64,000 nucleotides of DNA, from the NCBI GenBank assembly GCA_033816765.1, contig CM066291.1:4898001-4962000 (forward strand), written 5' to 3'. The notes below the pieces were generated by a model. It made no database searches and was not told the DNA's origin. It worked only from the letters and a program-made list of their open reading frames with translations. Position 1 is the stretch's first letter; each line of letters opens with the position of its first letter. The position numbers and the translations under genes are program-made. Positions 22,013 to 33,257 of this stretch are shown here, one piece after another. The DNA is from Nothopassalora personata (Eukaryota > Ascomycota > Dothideomycetes > Mycosphaerellales > Mycosphaerellaceae).

Positions 22013-23031
22013 CATAGGATACCACGGGGCCTGTTGGGGCATCACACTGATAGCATCGGTGCATCCTGTCATCACCAGCTACTTCAACGCCTTCCACGAA
22101 GCGTCCTGGCTGAAGACTGCGTTCATAATAATCAAGACCGGATTCCAGGCACTTTGAGGTCGTCTGTCAGATATACTGGGAAGAAAGTCTGTCTATCTGG
22201 TGGTATTGTCGATCTTTGCATAGACAAAGTTGTGGTGTGAATTATCACGAGCATTGGATCCTTCATCGCCGCACGTGCAGTGTGTGGAATCGCAGCTGGG
22301 GGCACGATGAGCATGGGTATGGTAGTTGTGAATAATCTGGTCAAGGTCGGGTACCGCGGTACTTACTTCAGTTCTATCAATGTCGCATTCGGGACTGGTG
22401 CTGCTTGCAGAGCTGCATTTGGTCGTGTCATCTTGGACAGCATGTAATTCAGACGCTGGCAGCAGGGTCTGAAGTGCGCTGACATTCAACAGTGGCTAGA
22501 GATGGACATTCGGCTTCCAAGTGCCCGTAATCGCGCTATGCATGGTGGTCGCCGTGTTCTTCACGGTCCCCAGTGGTCTTGGTCCTGTTCTGGCTGCCAA
22601 AGCTACGATCAAGGAAGGTGAGAACCTGGCATAGGCTGCTGTGAAGAACTTCGATCACCTCGGACTAGTTCTGTCGGCGCTCGCTGTCGCCTTCTTCATC
22701 CTAATCTTGCACATGGGCGGCACCGAGCTGCCGTGGAAGCACCCAGTGATCATGATATTCATCATTCTGGCAGGTTTTCTGGCGGCGGTATGCCTCCTGG
22801 TCGAAGGAAGGCAAAGCAATTGATTATGCCACTGCACCTACTTGTGATACATCCGTACGCCAATCTGACTTACGCCAGCTTCCTTGCTGGTGTGGCGAGC
22901 ACCACTGTCCTATTCAATTTCCTTCTGTGGCGCCAAGCAGTCGAGCTCCAAACACCAGCAGCATCTGGCCTGCGCTCGACAGCGCTATCCATTGATTGTG
23001 CGATCGCAGGAGCGGAGTTTGCTGTGCACTA
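22013..23031 (+). pseudogene. Major facilitator (DHA14/TRI12-like drug or siderophore exporter) pseudogene
   Basis: Fragments of one membrane transporter occur in order but in shifting frames. They are ITLIASVHPVITSYFNAFHE; GRLSDILGRKSVYLVVLSIF, the loop 2-3 signature of MFS proteins; then, after a stop and frameshift, GSFIAARAVCGIAAGGTMSM and GYRGTYFSSINVAFG. Next come QVPVIALCMVVAVFFTVPSG, KNFDHLGLVLSALAVAFFIL, and a final helix LTYASFLAGVASTTVLFNF. At least three stops (TGA about 22155, TAG about 22218, TAA about 22444) and several frame changes rule out a functional protein. About half of the 14 expected helices can be recognised. The order fits proton-driven exporters of toxins or siderophores at the plasma membrane; the substrate cannot be told. 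Confidence 0.8.
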
Positions 23032-24217
23032 GGTCTCCGCTTTTTTTTTTGAAGCATTGCAAAGGCAAGCGCATCACGTCCTTCGAAGCGAAGGAGGAAG
23101 AAGTGCAAAAGTGGACGGATCATGTACAGGCTTCAAGACGTTACAAACCGAGGGCATGATGGTCATCTAATCATGGTGAAATAGCGAGGGGTCCCGTTGA
23201 CAACAGAGAGCATCTCGAACAACCTCTCGCAAACGAGAACATCGACTTCTCGCGCAGTGCAGTCACGGAGAGAGAGGCTAATGGCGCTCGTCAAGCGTCA
23301 GCGACTTTCCCTCGTCCTCTACAACATTTGCTCAACTGACAAATCGGTAAAATATACCCCAAACCGCAAGCTCAACACATCCTAAGGACCCAAGAAAGCC
23401 AAAGTCCGCCATCGCGACCTACACCTATTGCCCTACTCGAGCACGCGGACCTAGACCTCGCTTTCACTAAAATTCTCAATCTCCTCCCCCAAAACTTACG
23501 TCGGCACATCTACTACGAACATCACTACGAACATCACTACGAACATCACTACGAACATCACTACGACTCCCTACAATCGCTCGTTGTCTGAGTCAAGGTG
23601 GCCCCACCACCACCACCACCACCACCACCGAGGACCCCAACTTTGCTGCTCGATCCGCCAAGAATGACTGCCCGTTCTTTCTTCTCGGTCAAAAGCTTTT
23701 AGAACCTTTCAGTGCCATGTCCCCCACTTCCTTCTCGCGTCTGAACATCGGACAGGAGAGGAGTCCTTACTCTCCCTATTATTGATCGACGTCTACACCT
23801 AGAAGGAGACTCTCTCTGCCAAGTATGCCTATAGACTAGAACGGCATGGCTGCGTCGTGGTTCGCGTCAGAGTTTGGTACGGGTCCAGTACTCTCGATAT
23901 TATCAATACAGGAAAGGGTACCGCATCGCTCCAAGTACAGTCGAGATCAAAAGTCTCAATTCCAGAGCACAGGAGTTAAGACTACTGGATGTGCTCTGTC
24001 AGGCATGTTGTTAGTGCTCTTTGGATGTCGAAGTAAGAGATGGAATTGTGATGACATGGCAGGCTAAATCGGGAGTTGGAGGGAACGCGGACATCTGACA
24101 GCTTTTGCTTATTTCCATTTTCGTCTCCGCTGGAAGCGCCTAGTGCACCACGGATAAGGTCGTCTCAGAATGAGTCCTCCGCAACAGCGCCTCGTCAAGA
24201 TCATTTGTTCAAAGCCC
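23032..24217. other. Gene-free spacer with microsatellites
   Basis: I see no supported gene. Contents are a T10 run at 23041-23050, a 12-base tandem repeat (GAACATCACTAC, about four units, about 23517-23565) and a CCA/ACC microsatellite (about 23605-23629). It forms the 3' flank of the convergent F-box-like gene. Confidence 0.6.
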
Positions 24218-25303
24218 TTACTTTGCGAAGCAATCTTCCATATGCTTACGCAGCATCGAGATCTCTGAGACGCCGAGCTTGCGAGAGCCTGAATCGCTGC
24301 AGATCACCTCCAAGGCTGCGGCCAAGCATGCACGGATCCGCTTCTCTGCCTCCTCTGCCCATGGTCTCTGACGACGGACAAGCTCTACCTTATTGACCTT
24401 GTAAGTCTTGCCACCGTTGCAAAGCTCCAGATTGGCGCGTCCGACTTGGTTGAAATTGTGGTGCTTGTTCTGCTTGCCGTTGGGGCAACCGCTGCATGAG
24501 TGAAGTGTTCCAATGACGAGACTGAGCTTTCGCAGGCAGTTCTCATAGGCCGCGGGGATGCCCATCAACCATGCCTTATCCTGCACACATGGGGACAGGG
24601 AGAGTGCTGTTCCAGGTGCAAAGTGGTGGAATGATGCAAGTCTGATCTCGAAGGTCATCTGCGCGTAGAAGATTGGGAGGAACTCTTGTCTAAGCAGTCG
24701 ACTAGCTCGGGCGAGGGGCGGCTGGGACGGGGATCGCAGAGTCGGTGGGAACTCAGACAGGTAGAAGCCGTAGATGCGCTCGCGAAGCTCCGCTGGGAGG
24801 TCGCCGAATTTAGGGAAGGACAACTTGTCGTCTCCAGCCAGGAGCACCTTCGCCATCGTCCTTCGTGTGGCCCGCTTCGGCATGAGCAGATGTCGGTCAC
24901 GGATGAAGGTCTTGAGGTCTTGGTCGCTGTTGCTTTCGTGCTCGTAGCACAGCAGGCCACGGTCCAGGCGATGCTGCAGTTTGAGAACTTCTCTCCTGAC
25001 TCCACGGTTGTTGACGATGTACTGGTTCTTCTCGAGGTGCTACCAACAGATAGTGTTAATCATACTCTGCAAGCACTTTGTAGTGTCTCGGAGATTGGTG
25101 TACACGTCGAACGAGGCGCGCCCTGCTACGCCTCGCTCAAACGATTCGCCACTGTCCTCGCGACCGCTCGCTGCCTTGGACCCTCCAGCACGTACCTCTA
25201 TGATGTCGCACATGCGCATGTCCGGATAGTCGCTGAGCTTCCAGTAGGAGTTGCGGTCATGACGCTTTCGCGAGGAGGCGGGCGATGGGCTCGGGGGAGC
25301 CAT
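24218..25303 (-). CDS. F-box-like/2EXR-type hypothetical protein with SAP-like N-terminus, two exons
   Basis: Exon 1 is 25303-25106 and exon 2 is 25039-24218. The proposed 66-base intron has a GTGTAC donor, a TGATTAAC branch-like site and a TAG acceptor. The protein is 339 residues. The N-terminal half contains two short helical segments resembling SAP/HeH-type repeats (YWKLSDYPDMRMCDIIEVR; SDQDLKTFIRDRHLLMPK). These precede the diagnostic FPKFGDLPAELRERIYGFYL at about 143-162 and the segment LARASRLLRQEFLPIFYAQM. That LPAELR..IY pattern typifies a large expanded family of Dothideomycete proteins with an F-box-like or 2EXR fold. The molecular role is unknown. The exon 2 extension upstream of the ATG at 24883 is strongly family-like, which is why I include the intron; the donor itself is weak. 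Confidence 0.68.
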
Positions 25304-25625
25304 AGCTGGGCTCTCTGTGGTGGTTTGCGCCTGTGAAGATGTTTGCGAGTGATGTTTGCGAAAGGAGGTGCTCTGGCGAAGCTAAAAGGATAGAAAAGCT
25401 CTTGTGAGAATAGTCAGCTTCTGTCTCCGGCAAAGCCCTTGGCCGAGAGTCCACCGGTCCCGCTTCTGAGCGCTCGCAGGTTCGTCTCCGTGCGGAAGCT
25501 TATCCCCTTGGGTATTCGTGAACGTGCAGAGGGTGTATGGGCGCACAGCTGAAGACGGCGACGGCATTCAGGTGCAGCGACCAACGGCCGGGCTGATCCC
25601 AGCTCGAGCGAATCATCACCGGCCT

Positions 25626-26624
25626 TCAGGGCATATGAAGCGCTGCAGCCACATAGCTGCGGAACTCTCGACGGCTACCACTGGAAGTCTCTGTCGACCC
25701 TGCACGGGGCACCTCAGCCAAATCCTCGTGCCAGGAACCGAGCCGGTCCGCAAGTTCTGCAGCAGTACTACCATAGTCGATGAATGGTCGGCACACGGAG
25801 GACAGCTTGTCGAGCCTTTGGTCATTGAGCATCGCAAACACTCGATCTAGGACGTTCGAAGAACTGTACTTGCTGTACTCGGTGATGACATCCTCCAGCA
25901 CGCCGGAGGGGCCTAACTTGTCACTGCCAGAAATCGCGTCTTTATACGAAGATGTTTGGAGTAAGAATTTCCAATGGTCGTCCTGGTCATGCGTGCCATC
26001 GTGCAGCGACGACAGGATCTCAGCCTTGATGACATGGTCGCCGTACATGACCTCCAGCTTTCGTGCTCTTTGAGCTTCGACTCTTGTCCAGGCTCGCTGC
26101 CAATGGTAATGCTTGACAACGGCGGGCATGATGCGACTGTCACCAGGTCTCATGTCTGATTCTTGGTCCTGGCTCGTGAGTTGTTCGTTCCTGATCTCAG
26201 CTCCCGCTTCAGTCAGCGCAGAGGCCACCGAATCATCCTCGGGCTTCAGCCATGCCACAACGCGATCAGCGGAAGCATATATCGCTCCCATCTGCGCAAC
26301 TTGAGCGTTCCTCTCCCCCATATTCTGATGGTTCAGGCACAGCTGATCAACCCAGAACCACTCGCTGCCATGGCCACAAGCATAAACAGCTATCAGCGCA
26401 GCGTGCAGATTAGCGGTGATCATGTAGGATCTTCCGGCCAGAGTGATGGGCTTCCTTTCCAGGCGATCGCCATGGACGTACGACAGGGCGGTATAGTGCA
26501 CAGCGTCGTCCCAATACTTCGATCGATGCTCGAGAGCCAGATACAGGCTGCTTGGCGTGCTGTAGGGCAGGAAGCGCACAAGCCGGATGCTTCCAGTCTC
26601 TAGCCTCGACCATTGGAACAGCAT
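25626..26624 (-). CDS. HET-domain (heterokaryon incompatibility-type) protein
   Basis: Single frame, 332 residues. The N-terminal part is a HET domain: IRLVRFLPYS, then YTALSYVHGD (family consensus YxALSYxWGD, here with His for Trp), the KPITLAG..ITANLHAAL block, FWVDQLCLNHQNMGERNAQV and MGAIYASADRVVAWL. HET proteins act in the cytosol, and in many fungi trigger cell death when incompatible partners fuse. Small HET genes of unknown partner are also very common. The C-terminal half has no recognised module and is short for the family. An in-frame stop lies upstream of the ATG used. No regulatory site is evident; a G-rich low-complexity tract sits just upstream. Confidence 0.82.
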   Translation of the reverse strand: MLFQWSRLETGSIRLVRFLPYSTPSSLYLALEHRSKYWDDAVHYTALSYVHGDRLERKPITLAGRSYMITANLHAALIAVYACGHGSEWFWVDQLCLNHQNMGERNAQVAQMGAIYASADRVVAWLKPEDDSVASALTEAGAEIRNEQLTSQDQESDMRPGDSRIMPAVVKHYHWQRAWTRVEAQRARKLEVMYGDHVIKAEILSSLHDGTHDQDDHWKFLLQTSSYKDAISGSDKLGPSGVLEDVITEYSKYSSSNVLDRVFAMLNDQRLDKLSSVCRPFIDYGSTAAELADRLGSWHEDLAEVPRAGSTETSSGSRREFRSYVAAALHMP

Positions 26625-26689
26625 GCTGCCAAGCTGCTCAGTCAGGAACTTGTCGCCCCATGAAGAGCAGCACTATTTCGACTGCAGCG

Positions 26690-26733
26690 GGGAGGGGGGG
26701 AGGCGGGGAGCGGGGGAGCGGGGGGGGGGGGGT
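26690..26733. repeat. G-rich low-complexity tract
   Basis: Runs of G up to ten long, broken by A or C, lie between the divergent HET and flavocytochrome genes. The sequence could form G-quadruplexes; no function is implied. Confidence 0.7.
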
Positions 26734-26874
26734 CACAGATGTGCCAGAGTGATGGTAGTCGCGGAAGCAGCTTCTCCGCATGTCGGTGCAATGCCTCCCG
26801 ACATTGATTACCGCGTCTCTGTCACAGAGCGTACGTATATGCTGTCGTCGCCATTGTCAGCGTACAGTACAAAA

Positions 26875-28479
26875 ATGACCAACTCCACGCTTCTTCTTCT
26901 CTCCGTCGAGGAAATCTCCAAACACAACACGCCCGCCGACTGCTGGATCGTGGTGGAAGGCAATGTGGGGGACATGACCGACTTTGCCCCGGAGCACCCA
27001 GGCGCACCGGAGGGTAAGGCATGGTAGAGGTTCTAACTACATATTCCTTTGCTTATACCACTCTCGAGCCATATTCCTTCACTTACCACCACTCTCCGAC
27101 ACTCACTAATCACGCCGCATATCCCAGTCATCTGGAAACACGCCGGTCGCGACGCGACGACATCCTACCTGTCCGTCCACACGCCCTCCCTTCTCCCCGC
27201 GAACCTCGATGCCTCGAAACTGAAGGGTCAAGTCGACCGGCGAACCCTTAGAACTACCGACCAATGGCAGAGACCGCCGCCAACCATCACACCCGAGTTT
27301 CGCTTGGCCGAGAAGCCATCCTTGTCGGCCGTCCTCAACGCCGACGACTTTGAGAGGATTGCTGAGCAGACTACGAACAAGAAGACATGGGCGTTCTACT
27401 CTTTAGCAGACACCGACTGCCTGACACGAGACAGAAACAGAGACTACTTCGGCAGAATCTGGTTCCGACCCAGGCTGCTCAGAGATGTAAAGCATGTGGA
27501 CACCTCGACCTCGATCCTCGGGCATGACGTAGGAGCACCCATCTTTGTGGCTCCAGCCGCCATGGTGAAGCTGATACATCCCGAGGGCGAGAAAGCGATA
27601 GCAAGGGGCTGTGTCAAAGAGCGGATCCCGCAGGGCATATCAACCAACGCCTCCTTCCCCGTCGAAGAGATTGTGCAGTCGATCCCGAACGGGAGTCACG
27701 CCTTCTTCTTTCAGCTCTACGTCAATAAATACCGCAGCAAGAGCGAAGCCCTCCTCCGCCACGTCCGCAGTCTTGGCATCGATACCATCCTCGTGACCGT
27801 CGATGCACCAATGCCAGGAAAGCGAGAAGCCGATGAAAGAGTGAAGATGGACGAGAATCTGAGCACACCCATGTCCGGCCAAAAGGGCAGCAACGATCGC
27901 AGAGGTGGCGGTATCGGACGCTTGATGGGAGGATACATCGCTCCAGACTTTACATGGCACGAGTTCGCATGGCTGCGGAAACACTGGCATGGCAAGATCG
28001 TCGCCAAGGGTGTGCAGTCTTGGCAAGATGCGAACATGTGTGCGGAACACCAACTCGATGGCGTGCTACTGTCGAACCATGGTGGTAGGAACCTCGATAC
28101 GAGTCCGCCTGCCATCATGACGTTGCTCGAGTGCCAAGCCAATTGTCCGGGAATCTTTTCGCAGCTGGAAGTGCTGGTCGACAGTGGGATTCGGCGAGGA
28201 TCGGATGTGTTGAAGAGCCTGTGTCTCGGTGCCACGGCGGTGGGATTGGGGAGGCCGTTTCTGTTTGCCGCGAACTATGGCGAGGAGGGAATCGAGCATT
28301 TGATCGACATCATCAAGACGGAGCTGGCCACGGCGATGGCGTTGGTCGGTATCACGGATCTATCGCAATGCCACTCAGGCTTGGTGAGCACACTGGATCT
28401 GGATCATCTCGTCAGCAGAGGAGAGACGCATCCGTATGCTGCAGGGAGGAGATTGGGAGCGATCAAAAGTCGACTGTAA
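26875..28479 (+). CDS. Flavocytochrome b2-like FMN-dependent 2-hydroxyacid (L-lactate) dehydrogenase, two exons
   Basis: Predicted to oxidise L-lactate or a related 2-hydroxyacid using FMN and pass electrons to a fused cytochrome b5 heme. Exon 1 is 26875-27013 and exon 2 is 27128-28479. The 114-base intron (GTAAGG..CAG) splits the heme domain exactly where the family sequence continues. The protein is 496 residues. The b5 domain (1-85) has heme-ligand motifs FAPEHPG and WKHAGRDAT. The FMN domain (about 115-480) carries FVAPAAMVKL, FFQLYV (Tyr about 244), VTVDAP (Asp about 273), SNHGGRNLD (His about 364 and Arg) and GIRRGSDVLKSLCLGATAVGLGRPF. Yeast b2 is mitochondrial, but here the b5 domain starts about ten residues in with no presequence, so a cytosolic location is more likely. 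The true substrate is uncertain. Confidence 0.92.
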
Positions 28480-30638
28480 TCAGCTGGGACGGCGCGAGCG
28501 TCCCGAGGACGGCTGAGGAAAGAAGCAACGGGTCTTCGAAAACATTCCGGGGGTTGTGGCGGCAAGGTAGAAAGAAAGCTCAGCTATGCTGCACATGTCG
28601 ACTGTTGGACCATCACTCGACCTGCTCTGATAGCTCTAGCTCAGCCCTCGGATCGACGCCGAGACAGATCTGACAAGGCGTTGGTGCCGAGGAACCGCAA
28701 AGCCTGCTGACCATTAGACATCACAAACGCCTCGCGAACCTGCTGCAGGCATCATTGAGGCCGATCTGAGCGAGACCGCTGAAGGGCTGTGGGGATTCCA
28801 CGACAGCTGATCTCTTTGATGACGCGAGATCCCCTAGGTGAATCGAGGTACCACCGTCGACATGTCGAGATCTGTTGATGGTGGTTTCTCTGCACGAACG
28901 AAAGCCGACAGAGCTCGTGATTTCAACGGTGATCTCAAGGCAGCCTTACGCTCGGAGTCTCGACAGCTGCGGTGGCAGACGCACACGGGGTCTTGTCCGT
29001 CGGGCACCATTGTCGCCATAGACTAGATGCCATTCACTTCGGTGGGGAGGCGGAATCCGACCAGCCAAGTCGAAGTCTCTCTGGCACGCGATACTTTGCG
29101 ACAAGCAGAGCGCCTCGGTGCGGACAAACCAAACCATCCAAAATAAGTTGTGTGACTCTGGACGGTACAGGCACTAGTGACGGCGGCACCGACTAATACA
29201 CAACTCCGAATCGACAGATCGATAGAAAAAGCCTCTGCGAGCAATTTGCGCCAACCTGATTATTTTCAGCACGTTGTCTGCGTGCAGACTCTCTCTCTCT
29301 TCACATTGTACCAAGACGTGGTTTGGGTGGTTTGGTCCGTCCGCCCCGAGAGCGCCTCGACTCTATTCTCCGACGTTCCTCTACAAGTGGGATCTAGACT
29401 CCACTGCTCAGAATCTCCAATGAGATCTGTCGACAGACGAGGAACGATGATGGCGCAGTCATGCAGGGTGCTGCATGGTCAGGCCGGTTTGTCGATCACT
29501 CCGCAAGGAAACCGGGTCGTCGCTCAAGATTCCCGAGCCACACAAAGGTGCAAACATGACGATTGAACGCTGCCGGGAGTCCTGGTAGGGAAATCCCCAT
29601 ACCGAAAGTGGCAATTCTCGGACCGCATGTCGTTGGAACAGCTGCATGTCGGATCTTGATGAAGCGAGGCTGAGAAATGTCGTTGAGACGGTTGGCGCAG
29701 AAGGGTCACAGTGCCTGCTCAAGAGTGGATTTGGAGAGCGTACAATTGGTGTTGACTTGACGAGAGTGCCAGCGTGCAGCATGGGCTCATATATAGCCTC
29801 GAGCACGACATAGGGCGAGTGAACCCTATTTCGAGATTAGGCATGAGCTTGGCCGGCTAGTGCAAAGCTTCCGGCAACAGCATCACGACAACATCGCCAG
29901 TCTCTTGGCAGGCCCTGCCCACGGTCGAGGAATCCAACGCAATACGTATGAGTTCGAGTAGACGACATGGATTATGCTACAATTCATCACGACACTCTGA
30001 CTCTGCCAGAGACGAGCGGGAAGATACCGCATCACCCAGTATGTACCTAACTAAGCCGACAGAGCACTCTGCCATGATACCAAATCTCGTCCGGCTGGCT
30101 TTACTGCCTATGTACATGCCATGTCTGGACGGTAACCCCGGCAAACCACAGCGGCGCAGGCATCATGTCATTGCGCCGAAGAGTTCGCCATCCCTCCATC
30201 AACTCGACGGAGTGGATTTTTACCATAGCATCTGTACGCCACAGGCAGTCTTGACGGCGATCCCTTGCCCGAAACGCTCCCGTGCGAACGAACATGTCTT
30301 TACTACACTGTGATCGACACTGCAAAGTGCATGTGCACTACTACCGTGTGGACCCTTCTTAGCCACAAGGCTTGCTTCCAACACTTGTGACGAACTCACA
30401 TTACCGATGAGAGTGATCTGATTTGACGGCCGTTGTTGATCTGTCCTTTCGGAGTAGATGCTACCACGAAGGTGCAATCTATGCTGATCTCCTTAGCGAA
30501 AGCGTGGCTGAATTTGACTGCGACTGCGACGGTGGCAGAGATATATATACCACGCTGAAGCAGCATGGAAATCGATTCTGGATCATCATTCTCGAGAATC
30601 CTTCACGTCAAACAACAGATCCAGCATTGTCTACCACA
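28480..30638. other. Long intergenic region without a supported gene
   Basis: Several short frames exist on both strands, but none has a signal peptide, domain or codon pattern I can support, and they overlap each other. Composition is normal and not RIP-like. The right-hand part is the promoter of the peroxidase gene, with a TATA-like ATATATATACC at about 30540-30550, roughly 90 bases before its ATG. Confidence 0.5.
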
Positions 30639-32311
30639 ATGAGGACCGGTCTCTTCCTCAGCACTGCCCTTGGCGCATCAGCCTTCCCATTCCTCAACAA
30701 TCCCGAGGCCTTGAACGAGGTCCTCAAGACCGCCGACGTGGGAAATGTTCTCCGAGATATCATGCACAGCCCTGAGAAGCGTAGTCTTATGACCCGTCAG
30801 GACTACCTTGGCATCTCCAAGGCACAGAGCAACTGTGGTACCAGGACATGCCCAACCTTCGACGAGAAGGGTACGAGTATCATACTCCGTGACGGTCAAT
30901 GATCGCTAATACCAACTAGATCAACATGTGTCCGTCAGTGGCGAGAATGTGTGGAAAGCCCCAGGTTCAGGTGACATTCGCGGACCATGTCCAGGACTCA
31001 ACGCAGCCGCAAACCAGTCTGCATCCACTCAGCTCACTGGCGGAAGACCTAGCTAACCGTCTCACAGCGGCTACCTCCCACGTAGTGGTATCGCCTCTAT
31101 CGAAGAGACCGTCGCAGGTCTCGGTGCAGCGTACAACCTCGGCAGCGTGGTCACTGCAGCTCTGGCTGCCTACGCTATTGCCACCACTGGCAACTTGGTT
31201 CAAGGTGTCTGGTCGATCGGTGGACCCCTTCCTTCCGATCCTCTTACATCGAACCTCCTCGGCACAGGACAAGGTCTCAGCTACTCCCACAACATCTATG
31301 AGGGAGACTCATCCATTGGCCGCGGCGACGCCTACATCAACAACGGAGATGCCCATTCCCTCAATGTCACCCGCTTCGAGCAAGTCTACAACATCGCTGT
31401 TGAGGACGGCTCGGACCGATACACTCTCGACAAGTTCCGTGCCAAGTTCGAGGAGGCTCAGGATGAGTCGATTGCCAATAACCCGTACTACTTCACGGGT
31501 GCTTTCTCGACTGTTGTGGTGGTACCAGCTGTAAGCATGGAAACTTGGACGTGGTCTTGAAGCATGGCTAACGGTATCTCTTACAACCAGGCGTACAACT
31601 TCGTCATCAACCTCATGAGTAACCACAGCGCTGAGCAGCCGGGTGGATACCTTGACGGCTACAACTTCAAGTCTTTCTTTGGTGTCACCGGCGAGCCAGG
31701 TAAGTACTGAAGATTAAGCGGTGCCTTGGAGAACGGGCGAGCGCTCGAGAACATGCGTTGCACGACGCGCCTCGCTCTACTCGTATTCCACTTTCTACGA
31801 TATTGCCTCGTTCTCGGGGAATATAGCTAATGCCTTTGATTTCGTAGGCAGCTTCGTCTGGCAAAAGGGCCAAGAGCGCATCCCAGAAGACTGGTACCGT
31901 CGTCCATCCTACGCTCCATACGAAGGCCCGGACGTCGTCGGCGATGTTGCCATCGGCTATCTTGCCTACCCCAACACCCTCAAGTTTGGTGGCAACACCG
32001 GCAAGGTCAACACCTTCACCGGTCTCAATGTCGCCAACCTTTCAGGCGGTGTCTACAGCGCCGAGACGCTGTTCCAAGACAACAACTTCGCGTGCTTCAG
32101 CTTCCAGCTCTTGCAGAATGTCATCCCAGATTTCTTGAACAAGCCTCTTAATGCGTTGGGACCGGTCACGAGTGCGCTGAACGACGCTCTCTCGCCGCTT
32201 ACTGGTGGTCTCGGATGCCCGCAGCTGGGCAAGTTGGATGTCGGTGTATTTGATCAATTCCCTGGATACAAGTACCAGCCCAATGGTCCGGCTACCAACT
32301 ACAGGTCTTAG
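30639..32311 (+). CDS. Chloroperoxidase-like heme-thiolate peroxidase, secreted, five exons
   Basis: A heme-thiolate (Peroxidase_2) enzyme; relatives perform halogenation or peroxygenation outside the cell. Exons by eye are 30639-30870, 30920-31016, 31068-31530, 31591-31699 and 31848-32311, giving 454 residues. The N-terminus MRTGLFLSTALGASAFPF is a signal peptide. The proximal heme motif is GPCPGLNAAANHGYLPRSG, with Cys about 101 as heme ligand; intron 2 interrupts its His codon. The acid-base and metal motif appears as EGDSS (Glu about 188), where many members have EHDxS. C-terminal blocks WQKGQERIPEDWYRR and YSAETLFQDNNFACFSFQL fit the family. All introns use GT-AG; the second donor (GTCTGC) is weak. 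Candidate N-glycosylation sites include NVT and NLS. Confidence 0.88.
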
Positions 32312-33257
32312 AGCGGAGGATGTGTAGCGGGTGTGGAAGAAGGGAAGAGTTTTGACATGGTGGGCGATCACATGGTATGAGCACTGCTGCGCTCGAACGC
32401 ATTCCTCGGTCGATATGCCATTGCGCCTAAATAGACTTTATGAAATGAATTCTCGATGTTGCATGCCTTCCACCTCCTCACCTCTATGACAAAATCTTAA
32501 CCCGAATTTCTTCCGTTCATCAGCAGTCCCAGCTTCGTGCAGTGCCACCTCCACATCACCCTTCGTCCGCAGATCCTGCTTGAAACGTCGCATGTTCAGT
32601 CGTGCCCAGTCTCTCGAACATGACAGAAGCTGACCTCAAGCCCGCCCACGTTGCATCAATTCGTCTCGTCGATGGCCTTTAGCCATGCGCACATGCCTGG
32701 TGCCCCTCTACTCAACCTCCCTGGGCATGAAATTGATACCTTGATCTTGCAATAGTATGGCAGCAGCTCTTCGCAGACTCGAGTCACGGGTGGCTGATCA
32801 GTCATCCTCCTTACCAAGACAGTGCATAGTAAGGGCCTTCAGCAACGTAACATACAGGGCAGCCTAATTATGACTCTGTGGGACCGTTGCCTTAGCAACG
32901 ATAGCCTGCAATCGACATCACCTTACTTACCCACACGACACTGGGCTCAATACCACTGTGTACCAATATTGCCGAAAATGAACCCAAACGAGCCCGAAGC
33001 AGAGCGGTAACCGACTGTAATCAAGTAGGACTGATCCGACAAGCTCACTGGCCTCAATCAAGTGGCATCATCACTATGTATCAGTCGTGGTGACCCTGTT
33101 GAACGCATCTGTCGAGTGCTTACGCACTTCGAAAACCTACCTGCTACCGATAGTCTTGGTGCTGTAGCCCTATGGAGCTCTAGTGGTCTTGCTTTTATAA
33201 GCCTCTGATGCCCAACTAGAGGTCTCATCTTCACCCCAGCTCTTGAACTTGTCGCCC
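32312..33257. other. Intergenic region, nothing recognised
   Basis: No frame with gene-like features is visible on either strand. Composition is normal. Confidence 0.5.

Noticed and set aside
23516..23565. Four regular 12-base repeats considered as a CRISPR-like array
   Set aside because: Simple tandem repeat with no spacers, in a eukaryotic genome.
28480..30300. Short frames on both strands considered as small secreted proteins
   Set aside because: No signal peptides, splice patterns or conserved motifs could be supported.
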